A DNA stretch of 64,000 nt from Rhizosphaericola mali (GTDB taxonomy: Bacteria; Bacteroidota; Bacteroidia; Chitinophagales; Chitinophagaceae), in contig NZ_CP044016.1 of the NCBI RefSeq assembly GCF_004337365.2, positions 1,736,001 through 1,800,000 on the forward strand, read 5' to 3'. This document shows, piece after piece, positions 43,801-51,648 of the stretch. Positions within the stretch are counted from its first letter, which is position 1. Every line of letters starts with the position of its first letter. The translations under genes and the position numbers were made by a program. Below the pieces are notes generated by a model that worked only from the letters and a program-made list of their open reading frames with translations, was not told the origin of the DNA and made no database searches.

Positions 43801-44254
43801 TTTTAGTGGTCTTTGTATTGTCAATGAAAGAAGTGTTATTGAGTCTATTTTGAGTTTTCAAAACTATAAATTGATCATTTATAGTCTCATAAATAACAGA
43901 AGTATTTTCGAATATTTTATCTAGTATAGACTTAAGTGTAACGTTTTTGAATGATACTGTGATATAACCTGTATTTTTCCAGATTTGTTTTTCATACACT
44001 AATCGAATATTTGCCTTTTTCGCTATGGAATTTACCGCTGATTCCATTTTTTGATTAGAAATATCAATGCTAATTTTCTTTTCTAATATTTGAGATTGCC
44101 CTTTAAAAACAAGTAATTGAAATAAAATTACCAGGGTGAATTTAATTAGATAGGTGCAATTTTGAGTCCTTACAAAATTCAAAATTTTATTTCCTTTTTC
44201 TATTTGCTTATTTTTTAGGCAAATCAGTAGCCTTATGAACAGTTTTTTGTACAT
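40820..44254 (-). CDS. SusC/RagA TonB-dependent transporter with STN signalling domain
   Basis: 1144 residues. Long cytoplasmic-like N-terminus, signal segment near residues 37-55, an STN (secretin/TonB N-terminal) domain at about 58-125 (ISIDISNQKMESAVNSIAKK), a carboxypeptidase-regulatory-like domain (EGTVVDEQNTPLSGVNIRVK), TonB-box/plug region (VVIGYGTTTKR; TNVLQALEGRLPGVFI) and a 22-strand barrel ending TGIQLTF. The STN domain is the one that signals to a FecR/sigma pair, and that pair lies immediately upstream. Confidence 0.96.
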   Translation of the reverse strand: MYKKLFIRLLICLKNKQIEKGNKILNFVRTQNCTYLIKFTLVILFQLLVFKGQSQILEKKISIDISNQKMESAVNSIAKKANIRLVYEKQIWKNTGYITVSFKNVTLKSILDKIFENTSVIYETINDQFIVLKTQNRLNNTSFIDNTKTTKINQSGFLIEGTVVDEQNTPLSGVNIRVKDGSQSAISNERGYYNIGISKPGVTLIFSFVGYQTKEQVVYSMSTLNETMQSDPANLDAIVVIGYGTTTKRLSTGAQSGIGAVDIAKQPVTNVLQALEGRLPGVFITQTNGLPGAGINVQIRGSNSLSKSNRPLYIIDGIPYLSSPINTATGTSNVLPSAEGNTSPLNTINPADIENIEVLKDADATAIYGSRGANGVVLITTKKGKEGNTKFNATISNGISKVAHFVPMLGLSEYLRLRELAFSNGSMPSSTPTNTTAPDLTLWDTTQSTDWQKKLLGNTAHTFDATSSISGGNRQTNFYLSGTYHREGNVFPGSQHYERGGMNLNLNHSSNDQRFNLNFTAMYSADKNNITTTDLAGYAYSLPPNFPLYNNDGSLYWLPGTIGSLPNPLGYLNQTNDNKTSNLMGNLGLKYTIVKGLDVKSSFGYSKTDMDQTTLRPLTSLSAAYSVPTSGTSSFSYNYTNNYIVEPQITYHSEFGKNEINLLAGGTYQYSKSRQPYYILASGFASDDFLTNISSATSVSTYSSSQDYKYTSVLGRINYNYNRKYIANFNIRRDGSSRFGPNNKFGNFGSLGAAWLFSEESLLKNNIHWLSFGKLRGSYGIVGSDDIGNYQYLETYSTYSYVYNGVSGLNPTRIANSNFKWEETRKLEIGLELGFLKDRISINTSYYRNRTSNQLLNFPLSSQTGFTTYQSNLPAKVQNAGWEFSLNSTNIKKKEFSWTTSFNISRNRNKLLSFPNIENTSYYSSYVVGNPITAYYLYQFAGIDPSTNLPSFTSFLNGGTTGSPTTGLVATKRGDRYYVGTSLPSFFGGLTNSITYKNLSLDFTFQFVKQKGRSLASASYYPPGYLNNMSSDVVNNYLGLGNEYDLVTAGLSTTKGRAAYRGYSYYTGSDATVVDASFIRMKNISLSYTLPNALLKKINSQMIRIFVQGQNIFTITKYKGFDPESQGVVTPPLRTIVTGIQLTF

Positions 44255-44301
44255 TTGATTACGTTTAGTAGTAATTTTCGTTTAAATTTTAGCTAAATTG
44301 T

Positions 44302-44324
44302 AAGGGATGTTCCCAGCATCCCTT
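44302..44324 (-). terminator. Hairpin between fecR and susC
   Basis: AAGGGATG (44302-44309) and CATCCCTT (44317-44324) form a perfect 8-bp stem with a 7-base loop. It lies in the 88-base gap between the fecR stop and the susC start; no T-run follows on the minus strand, so it may stabilise or partly attenuate the transcript. Confidence 0.4.
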
Positions 44325-44342
44325 TTCTTATTATTTAAGTCA

Positions 44343-45374
44343 TTAGTTACAGCCTCCTCCTGTAATATTTATATATTTATTTTTTATGGAATAATTGGCC
44401 CCCAATACGATGGATAGTATTTTTAAACTATTATCCAAAGACTGATCTGTTAAATCAGCTGAGATAAAACAGTTTTTATAGAGTTCATCATTGGCATTTA
44501 TGGAAACATTGAATTTATTCTCAATTCGCTTTTTAATAATATCAAAAGATAAGTTTTCAAAGTTCATATCATATTCAGTACCATCAATGATTTTCTTTTG
44601 TGTGATATTTGCTATAAATTTTACGTTATACGTATTACTGCGTCCATTAATAGTTGCATATAATCCCTTACCAGGAGTTATATATATAGGCTTAATATTA
44701 TTTTTTACTTTGTCTAATTGAGTTACCATTACCTTACCAGTGAGAACAACAAGATTTAAAGTATTACTAGTAGAATCTACTTTTAAATTGAAACTAGTCC
44801 CTAATACACGAGTAAGAAATCTTCCACTATGTATAACAAAAGGATGTGTTTTGTCTTTGCTCACTTCAAATAACGCTTCCCCGTCTAAAGAAACTGAACG
44901 TATACTATCAATAAAAACACTTGGAAAAGATAATTTTGATTTTCCTTTTAACCACACAATAGATTTATCAGGTAGAATAATTTTTTTTATCTCTCTATTG
45001 TTTCCCTGTACAATATTTTCAATTAAACGTATATCTTTATTAGATACGGCATTGTATTTTTTCCATAAGAAAAATAGCATTATTCCTAAAAAAACTGTTG
45101 CAGCAACGGCTTTAAATAATTTATTTCTATAGTCAAAAATCGAAAAATATCTACGACTCTTAGTTTGATGAATATTCCCTTTTATTTTTTGTTCTAATAA
45201 ACTAAACTGCTCATCTATGTATTTTTTCTCATTTAAAAATACGTTTGTGGGTAGTTGTTTATCTTTTCCTTCATTTAACAGCTTATACCAATGATCTATT
45301 AATATTAATTCATCATTTGTACAATCCTTATTTTTGTACTTTTCTAATAGTTTTATTAAATCTGAGTCTGTCAC
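44343..45374 (-). CDS. FecR-family anti-sigma regulator
   Basis: 343 residues: N-terminal cytoplasmic part, single membrane helix FKAVAATVFLGIMLFFLWKK (about residues 86-105), periplasmic FecR domain (IKKIILPDKSIVWLKGKSKL, then SVSLDGEALFEVSKDKTHPF) and a C-terminal DUF4974/STN-like domain (NLSFDIIKKRIENKFNVSIN). It relays the state of the STN domain of SusC to the sigma factor encoded divergently at 45514. Confidence 0.95.
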   Translation of the reverse strand: MTDSDLIKLLEKYKNKDCTNDELILIDHWYKLLNEGKDKQLPTNVFLNEKKYIDEQFSLLEQKIKGNIHQTKSRRYFSIFDYRNKLFKAVAATVFLGIMLFFLWKKYNAVSNKDIRLIENIVQGNNREIKKIILPDKSIVWLKGKSKLSFPSVFIDSIRSVSLDGEALFEVSKDKTHPFVIHSGRFLTRVLGTSFNLKVDSTSNTLNLVVLTGKVMVTQLDKVKNNIKPIYITPGKGLYATINGRSNTYNVKFIANITQKKIIDGTEYDMNFENLSFDIIKKRIENKFNVSINANDELYKNCFISADLTDQSLDNSLKILSIVLGANYSIKNKYINITGGGCN

Positions 45375-45438
45375 GATTTAGTCTTCTTTAATATATAAAC
45401 GTAATATTTAAATATACCCCTTGCATAATTTACTTTTT

Positions 45439-45465
45439 TTTGGATAAAATTGTTGCTTAAATTTG
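45439..45465 (+). promoter_or_regulatory. Candidate Bacteroidetes-type promoter of the ECF sigma gene
   Basis: TAAATTTG at 45458-45465 matches the Bacteroides -7 consensus TAnnTTTG, with TTTG at 45439-45442 upstream. The 15-base spacing is shorter than the usual 19-20. It lies about 50 bases before the start at 45514. Confidence 0.35.
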
Positions 45466-45513
45466 TAGAACTTAAATACTACTTGTAACACTACAAAATA
45501 TCCTAATGATATA

Positions 45514-46086
45514 ATGATAGATAATTCAGATGAACTATTACTAGTTGATTGGCAAAATGGTGATGAAAAAGCATTTAGATTATTTTATGATTTACATTTT
45601 ATGAATTCTATTAAAAATGTATATTACAAAACTGGCGATTTTCATTTATCAGAGGAAATTGTTCAAGACGCATTCTTATCCTTTTACAATAATAAAATTA
45701 AGATAACCAAAACACCTTTATTATATCTTAATTCGATATTAAAAAATAAAATCGTTGATCATTATCGAAAAAAAGTACAACCTATTATATATGGAGAAAT
45801 TAAAGATATAAAAAATGAGTTTAGTAAAGATTCCATAAGTGAAAATTTTAACTTTCAACATCTTAGCTCTAGACTAAATAAAGCATTGGATACTTTACCC
45901 ACTCAAACAAAAAATGTTTTTATATTAAGTAGAGAGGAACAATTGTCCCATAAAGAAATTTCTGACAAATTAGGTATTTCTTTGAAAACAGTTGAATATC
46001 ACATAACTAAAGCAATGAAAATATTAAAAAAAGGTATAGACTATAATTTACTATTATTTATTTATTTTATCAATAATATTTTATAG
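45514..46086 (+). CDS. ECF RNA polymerase sigma factor
   Basis: 190 residues: sigma region 2 (DEKAFRLFYDLHFMNSIKNV, then HLSEEIVQDAFLSFYNN) and region 4 (LPTQTKNVFILSREEQLSHK, then EISDKLGISLKTVEYHITKA). A short hydrophobic C-terminus (LLLFIYFINNIL) is unusual. It is divergent from fecR, not co-transcribed with it, across a 139-base gap. Expected to activate its own gene and the SusC/D operon. Confidence 0.92.
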   Translation: MIDNSDELLLVDWQNGDEKAFRLFYDLHFMNSIKNVYYKTGDFHLSEEIVQDAFLSFYNNKIKITKTPLLYLNSILKNKIVDHYRKKVQPIIYGEIKDIKNEFSKDSISENFNFQHLSSRLNKALDTLPTQTKNVFILSREEQLSHKEISDKLGISLKTVEYHITKAMKILKKGIDYNLLLFIYFINNIL

Positions 46087-46145
46087 CGCAGATTATATTA
46101 TTACTGATTTTTATATTGGATCAAAAGTGATTTCTTTTCTTGGTC

Positions 46146-46195
46146 CGCAATGACGTCAATTTTTGAAATTGATTTCAAAAATTGACGTCATTGCG
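46146..46195. terminator. Perfect 50-bp palindromic hairpin between convergent genes
   Basis: Bases 46146-46169 are the exact reverse complement of 46172-46195, with only TG between: 24 bp of perfect pairing (arms begin CGCAATGACGTCAA). It lies between the convergent sigma gene and the GH28 gene and may end transcription from both sides, although neither side has a clear U-run. Confidence 0.7.
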
Positions 46196-46287
46196 TAATT
46201 ATGATAACTTTAATAAAATACCCATTTCATCTATTATCTTTCTATAATAAGTTTTTAAATAATAAATTTTAGCAATATTTTAAAAAC

Positions 46288-48075
46288 TTATTCAACTCTA
46301 ACGATTGCCGGTCTTTTATCTGTTGGAATAACTGTCTGACTAGAATTTATAAAATTAATCCGCTCAGCATATCTTATGTAATATCCCCATGCAGGAAGTA
46401 TTCCAAAAACACTGTATTCGGGATAATTTCCGTTGTATTCATTTGGTGTTTTAGGAATAGAAGTTACGCCACCTTTAAATGAATGTACTTTTACATTATT
46501 GAATGTGATATCCTTTATTTTATAAATGGAGGCTTCTAACTTTATACCACTGATGCAACTGCCAACATTTTCCGTAATATTTCTAAAATCTAAATTAGAA
46601 AATTGAATATTACTAATACTCCCTATTCTAGAAGGAGCATTTTTAGGTCTATGGCCTCGTTTTCCAGCAGCATGCAGTAGGAAAAACGCATTTGCGGAAG
46701 TTTGCAAATTTATCTTATCAAAAGTAATATTAGAAAAGTTGGCACCATCTAATCCTTGCAATGAAATAGCACATAAACCACTTCTTCCTGATCCATTAAT
46801 TGCAATATCCTGAAGTAAACAATTCGTAAATGCTCCATAAGTTAAGGTGCCGAATTTTATCTTATTGCCTGTGGTACCATTTATCGTAATATTATTGATA
46901 CGCATATTATGTACTCCTTTGGCAGAACCACTTTTAGGACAAATTGCATCGTCCTGGCATAATATTGTACTATTCGTAATGCTAACTTCATGGGAATCGC
47001 AAATATCTATACCATCTTTATTAACTCCATAGGTAGAAGTATTAATATTGATTCCATCAACCCTTACGGTATCACATTCTAAGATAACAAAGTTCCACAT
47101 GGCACTGTTCACGATATCGATATTAGCAACTTTGACATTATTAGAATAGGCAACATATAAAGCCATTGGCCGCAGTGTTTCATCTTTGGTATGATCCCAT
47201 ATAGGACAATCTCCATTGCCATCAATAATGCCGCCGCCTGCAATTGTAAGATTGTGCGCACCCTCAGCATATACAAAAGCTTCCTTAAGTTCCCAACCGC
47301 CACCTCCAAGAATGCCAGGTAACCAAACATTTGCATTATCTGCATGCGGCTCTATGGCGGGATACATGGAATTATCCTGAATTCCTTTAAGTATTGCAGA
47401 ACGATCAACCCATAAGGTCATGTTTGATTTTAATTTTATTTGCCCAGACATATAAGTTCCATCTGATAGAATTACAGAACCGCCATCAGAACAGGCGTCT
47501 ACAGCTGCTTGTATGGCTTGAGTATCATTTGTTTTACCATCGCCTTTTGCTCCATAATCTTTAACATGATATTTACTTCCCGTTGGTCCACAAAGCCCGT
47601 TATCATTAGATACTGCTATATTATCTATATTTGGTCCCCCAATAGAAGTAGTCGCTAATAGTCTAATAGTATTAATACCTGCATTAAGATGTATAGTAAT
47701 CCTCTCCACCCAGTAATAGTGCCAATCTTCAAAATGAGACGTAAAGTCTAAGTCTTTAAATGCAATCCCATTAACAATTAATTTACAGGAGCGATTCGTC
47801 CCACTAGCATTCGCATATTTTATTAATAAAGTATAATCTCCTGCTGTTGCATTATATATATTATTCCACTCGACATACGAACCTTTTCCTTCCATAACAA
47901 GATATCCCGATCCTACATATGGAAAATTTGATGAGTCAATTTTACAACCAAATGATTTATCTGTAAAATTTTCACCTTCGTAATAGGATGTATTAAAGGC
48001 TTTGCCATCTTGAGCACTTACTTTTTTTAATGAAAGTGTTGATAAAATAACAAAAACTATAAGTTTAAAATTCAT
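46288..48075 (-). CDS. GH28-type polygalacturonase-like enzyme with N-terminal CBM
   Basis: 595 residues: signal peptide (1-21), a CBM35-like jelly-roll (about 27-158, YYEGENFTDKSFG to NTIRLLATTSIGGPNIDNIA), then the pectate-type beta-helix (DYGAKGDGKTNDTQAIQAAV at 173). Catalytic-type residues: NKD at 352-354 and the Asp pair at 375-376 in CQDDAICPKSG. The usual GHG and RIK motifs are not present in standard form (KFGT at 407-410). Last gene of the PUL; likely exported to the periplasm. Confidence 0.85.
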   Translation of the reverse strand: MNFKLIVFVILSTLSLKKVSAQDGKAFNTSYYEGENFTDKSFGCKIDSSNFPYVGSGYLVMEGKGSYVEWNNIYNATAGDYTLLIKYANASGTNRSCKLIVNGIAFKDLDFTSHFEDWHYYWVERITIHLNAGINTIRLLATTSIGGPNIDNIAVSNDNGLCGPTGSKYHVKDYGAKGDGKTNDTQAIQAAVDACSDGGSVILSDGTYMSGQIKLKSNMTLWVDRSAILKGIQDNSMYPAIEPHADNANVWLPGILGGGGWELKEAFVYAEGAHNLTIAGGGIIDGNGDCPIWDHTKDETLRPMALYVAYSNNVKVANIDIVNSAMWNFVILECDTVRVDGININTSTYGVNKDGIDICDSHEVSITNSTILCQDDAICPKSGSAKGVHNMRINNITINGTTGNKIKFGTLTYGAFTNCLLQDIAINGSGRSGLCAISLQGLDGANFSNITFDKINLQTSANAFFLLHAAGKRGHRPKNAPSRIGSISNIQFSNLDFRNITENVGSCISGIKLEASIYKIKDITFNNVKVHSFKGGVTSIPKTPNEYNGNYPEYSVFGILPAWGYYIRYAERINFINSSQTVIPTDKRPAIVRVE

Positions 48076-48318
48076 TGCTATCGTTGTTTGAAATCTTATT
48101 TAACCAACTAATGGTAAAGTAGAATGAATATATTTTTAATATAAGAAAGACCCAAAAAGAGAATAATTGAAGTAATTGACTACATATTCAAAATTTAAAT
48201 GAAACTGAATTGTAATCCATAAATCCAAGTAGCATTTACTATGTAGAATTCTTTTAGTATTCGCCTAAATAAAATTAATATTGAAATGCGGATAATAATT
48301 GCAATAAATAGTTTTATT

Positions 48319-49386
48319 CTAATTTTCCGAAGGACTTAATAATTGTTTTCCTTTAGGTACTGGAATCCCGAACTTAGGAAATCCATTTGCATCCCAAGTA
48401 TACTTTTGCATTCGAGGTGAACGTTTATTACCACACCCATCTTGCGGATTACTATTCGCATGATAAAGAATCCAATTTTCCTTTCCATCTTTTGAACTAA
48501 AAAAGGAATTATGCCCTGTAGCATAAACTCCATTTTGCAAGGATTGTGAAAATACTGGAGAGGGATTTTTTGTCCATTGATTCTTATCCAATAAATCGTT
48601 ACCATTAAAAGCAAGCATACCAAGACAATAAGTATCAGTCCAACAGGCACTAGCAGAATAAATAATAAATAATTTTTCATTATGAACTAAAGCTTGTGGA
48701 CCTTCATTAACGCTTACATGATTTGGAACTGAATTGGGTAGTAAATCTCCATTTGTTTCCCAACTCAATTCTGGCTTGCTTATGCATACTCTTTGAGTAT
48801 CTGGTGTTAAAGGATCCAATAATTTACTTATATAAATATTTTGTTGTTCATTGGTATTCCCTTCCCATCCTGACCATATAACATAGAGTTGTTTATTAAA
48901 GTAAAATACATCAGCATCTATAGCCCATTTATCATCCGCAAGATTTAATTTACCCTTAAATTCCCAAGCACCATTAAATGGATCGTCTGAATTATTTTGC
49001 AATATGAAAATTCGATGATGATTATTATCTCCATCATCTGCTGAGAAATAAGCATACCATTTACCATCAATATTCATCACTTCAGGAGCCCAAATCTCTC
49101 TTGAATACTCAGTAATCTCTGATAGAGCTTCCCATATTACTTTTTTCTCAGCACTAGCCATAGATCCCATATTGTCCATTTTCCATAAACTGATTTTATT
49201 CCCTTCCGTCTGAGTATAGTAATAAAAACCCTTATACAAAAAAACATAAGGATCTGCTCCAGATGATGCAATAGGATTGGTAAAGTATTTTTTACTATGC
49301 TGCTGACCAAACATCGGTTTATTCAATAACAAAAGAGAAACTAGTAAAAATACTTTTGATATTTTGCTAGAAATTAAAATATTCAT
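48319..49386 (-). CDS. GH43-family glycoside hydrolase
   Basis: 355 residues with a signal peptide (1-27). Five-bladed propeller family; catalytic Asp45 (SGADPYV), the pKa-modulating Asp157 (AIDADVF) and Glu228 (VNEGPQ) are all present. GH43 enzymes mostly act on arabinan or xylan side chains (arabinofuranosidase, arabinanase, xylosidase). The position in a SusC/SusD locus supports a pectic or arabinose-rich substrate. Confidence 0.9.
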   Translation of the reverse strand: MNILISSKISKVFLLVSLLLLNKPMFGQQHSKKYFTNPIASSGADPYVFLYKGFYYYTQTEGNKISLWKMDNMGSMASAEKKVIWEALSEITEYSREIWAPEVMNIDGKWYAYFSADDGDNNHHRIFILQNNSDDPFNGAWEFKGKLNLADDKWAIDADVFYFNKQLYVIWSGWEGNTNEQQNIYISKLLDPLTPDTQRVCISKPELSWETNGDLLPNSVPNHVSVNEGPQALVHNEKLFIIYSASACWTDTYCLGMLAFNGNDLLDKNQWTKNPSPVFSQSLQNGVYATGHNSFFSSKDGKENWILYHANSNPQDGCGNKRSPRMQKYTWDANGFPKFGIPVPKGKQLLSPSEN

Positions 49387-49403
49387 AGTGTTCTTATTTT
49401 GAT

Positions 49404-49443
49404 AAATAGCCTACCATTTGTATAAGGTCGAGATAGGCTATTT
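49404..49443 (-). terminator. Hairpin in the PUL operon between two glycosidase genes
   Basis: AAATAGCCTA (49404-49413) pairs perfectly with TAGGCTATTT (49434-49443) around a 20-base loop. It lies just upstream of the first GH43 gene in transcription order and could tune downstream expression; there is no T-run on the minus strand. Confidence 0.35.
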
Positions 49444-49456
49444 TATAGCCAATAAA

Positions 49457-50524
49457 TTAATCCTCTAAAGTATATTTTTTTATTACCTCAATTTCATCTT
49501 TTTTGTATGGGGTTCCATTGGCACGGAAAATATCGTGAAACCATAGTTTGGGTTCTTTTCCATCTTTTATAGGGGTATCCCATGCAAAAATTGTATTTGT
49601 TTTACCTGCAACTAAACCCCAATTAATTGCTCCAATATGATTTTCTTTTAAAATTGGTAATAATTCTTTAAATGTACTATTATTTCGTCTCGCCATATAC
49701 TCTGTGCAGACCATTGGTCGATTGTATTTTTTTAAGGTATCAATAGTTATCAAGTGTTTTTCTTTAGCCTGATAGTCATGATATGTAACAATATCTGAAT
49801 TTTGCAAAATAAATGTATTAATTTCTTTCAATTCAGGATTCCAAACTCCAGAAGATACTGGTTGAGATAGTGTTACAGTACGAGACCAATCAAATACCTT
49901 TTTTAATAGTGGCAAACTTTTTAATTTATAGTTTGAATTACCTGCCTCATTATAGAGATCCCATAATGCAATTCGAGCATCATCTTTAAATGTATTTAAA
50001 ATATCAACTACATAGTTACGTAGAGTATCAACTAACAAAGGCTCTTGATATAATAACCCACCAGGATCTCTAACCCAGCCTGAATTATGAACACCTAATT
50101 TAGGAGCAGGCTGCGTGCCTAAATGATAAGATTCATTCCAACAATCATCAAAAAAAACAAATATGGTTTTAATTTGATTTTTAGTTGAAATACTTAAATA
50201 TTGATCAATTCTTTGTTTAAAACTCTTTGCGTCTTGTTGCCAAAGTGCATGATGTAAAAATACGCGCATACTATTAAATCCAATACTATGAGCCCATCCA
50301 AGTTCTCGATCAATCGTGGCAGTATCAAAGGATTCAGATTGCCACATCTCTAACTGATTAATAGCGGTACTAGGAATAAAATTACATCCCGAAAGCCATC
50401 CGGTTTTTTCATACCAACTTTTAGCTTGACTTTCGGACCAACGATTTTCATTATTTTGTGCAAACAACACAATACCCCATAGTATACTGAATATACTGAT
50501 TACAATTTTTTTCATGCGATTCAA
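49457..50524 (-). CDS. Clan GH-A glycoside hydrolase (unassigned family)
   Basis: 355 residues with signal peptide (1-22). TIM-barrel enzyme with acid/base Glu193 in WDLYNEAGN and nucleophile Glu275 in VCTEYMARR, the spacing of a retaining clan GH-A enzyme; the start WLSGCNFIPSTAINQLEMWQ is typical of proteins annotated as 1,4-beta-xylanase or cellulase-like in Bacteroidota. I cannot place it in a numbered family with confidence. Substrate unknown. Confidence 0.8.
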   Translation of the reverse strand: MNRMKKIVISIFSILWGIVLFAQNNENRWSESQAKSWYEKTGWLSGCNFIPSTAINQLEMWQSESFDTATIDRELGWAHSIGFNSMRVFLHHALWQQDAKSFKQRIDQYLSISTKNQIKTIFVFFDDCWNESYHLGTQPAPKLGVHNSGWVRDPGGLLYQEPLLVDTLRNYVVDILNTFKDDARIALWDLYNEAGNSNYKLKSLPLLKKVFDWSRTVTLSQPVSSGVWNPELKEINTFILQNSDIVTYHDYQAKEKHLITIDTLKKYNRPMVCTEYMARRNNSTFKELLPILKENHIGAINWGLVAGKTNTIFAWDTPIKDGKEPKLWFHDIFRANGTPYKKDEIEVIKKYTLED

Positions 50525-50619
50525 TTTAATTTAATAGTTTAATTATTCTAGCTTTCCTCTTTTTGAATATATCAACTAGCCTTAGTTATTAAAATGTTTA
50601 TTCGTGCAATAGTATCTAA

Positions 50620-51606
50620 TTAATTATGAATACTAACTTTAGGAAAAAATATTTCATCTATGGCCATTTTTAATATATCAGGACCTCCTGCCGGATTTTT
50701 TTCAAAAAACATTCTGGTGATAGCTGTTTTTCTTGGTGTAACTGCGGAGTCCGAATTATGAGTATGAAATATATAGTACATTTGATTGTCCGCACCAGTG
50801 AATACATCTCCGTGCCCAGTACCTGAATATCCTGTATTCTCCTTACTTAAAATAGGATTGTTACTATATTTTATCCAAGGACCTGTAATACTTGTACTAG
50901 TAGCATAACCTACAGCATAGGATTGGCTTCTAAAATCATTTGCAGAATATATTAAATAATACACACCATTGTGTTTTAATACGGTTGGTCCTTCCGTAAC
51001 TTTTCCCATTACGGTCTCCCAACGCTCCGTTGGAGATATACTCACTTTGTTAGAAGATTCATCTATACCACTATTATCATCATTTAATAAAGCGGTATAT
51101 ATCCGATTGGTTCCATCAGGAAATTCAACATGAAATAGATATTTCTTTCCATCGTCATCGGTATACAAAAATGGATCAATATTTTTTCTATCGGCAATAA
51201 TTGGTTTATTCTGTCCAGAAAACGGGCCGTCTATAGAGGAGGAAGTAGCATATGCAATATGCTCATTTGCTGTATATAATAGATTTGCTTGACCATTATT
51301 GCTCCAGAATTGTGGAGCCCAATATAGATCAGTTCCATAAGCAGCCCCATTTTTCAAAACAATTTTATTACCAGCATTGGAAAATGAATGCATATTATCC
51401 GAACTAAAAATACGTATTCCATCTCTAGTGTCTGGTTCATAAGTGCCACTTAAATAATATTTTCCATCTTGGTAAAACATTGTAGGGTCTGCCATGAAAA
51501 TATTAGAACTATCTATTATCACATTTTGAGAACTGGAATTATTTTTAGAACAAGTAACGATCCCTAAAACACCTAGTGGCAAAATAAATCGAAAAATTGT
51601 TTTCAT
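50620..51606 (-). CDS. GH43-family glycoside hydrolase lipoprotein
   Basis: 328 residues. Lipobox GIVTCS (Cys19) predicts a lipoprotein, so this enzyme is probably surface-exposed. Catalytic Asp40 (FMADPTM), Asp144 (NIDPFLYTDD) and Glu205 (VTEGPTV) are in place. With the second, soluble GH43 it suggests sequential trimming outside and inside the outer membrane. It follows SusD by 42 bases. Confidence 0.9.
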   Translation of the reverse strand: MKTIFRFILPLGVLGIVTCSKNNSSSQNVIIDSSNIFMADPTMFYQDGKYYLSGTYEPDTRDGIRIFSSDNMHSFSNAGNKIVLKNGAAYGTDLYWAPQFWSNNGQANLLYTANEHIAYATSSSIDGPFSGQNKPIIADRKNIDPFLYTDDDGKKYLFHVEFPDGTNRIYTALLNDDNSGIDESSNKVSISPTERWETVMGKVTEGPTVLKHNGVYYLIYSANDFRSQSYAVGYATSTSITGPWIKYSNNPILSKENTGYSGTGHGDVFTGADNQMYYIFHTHNSDSAVTPRKTAITRMFFEKNPAGGPDILKMAIDEIFFPKVSIHN

Positions 51607-51648
51607 ATTTTTGTCAGTTTAATATATGCAAAAAAGTTATTATTAAAA

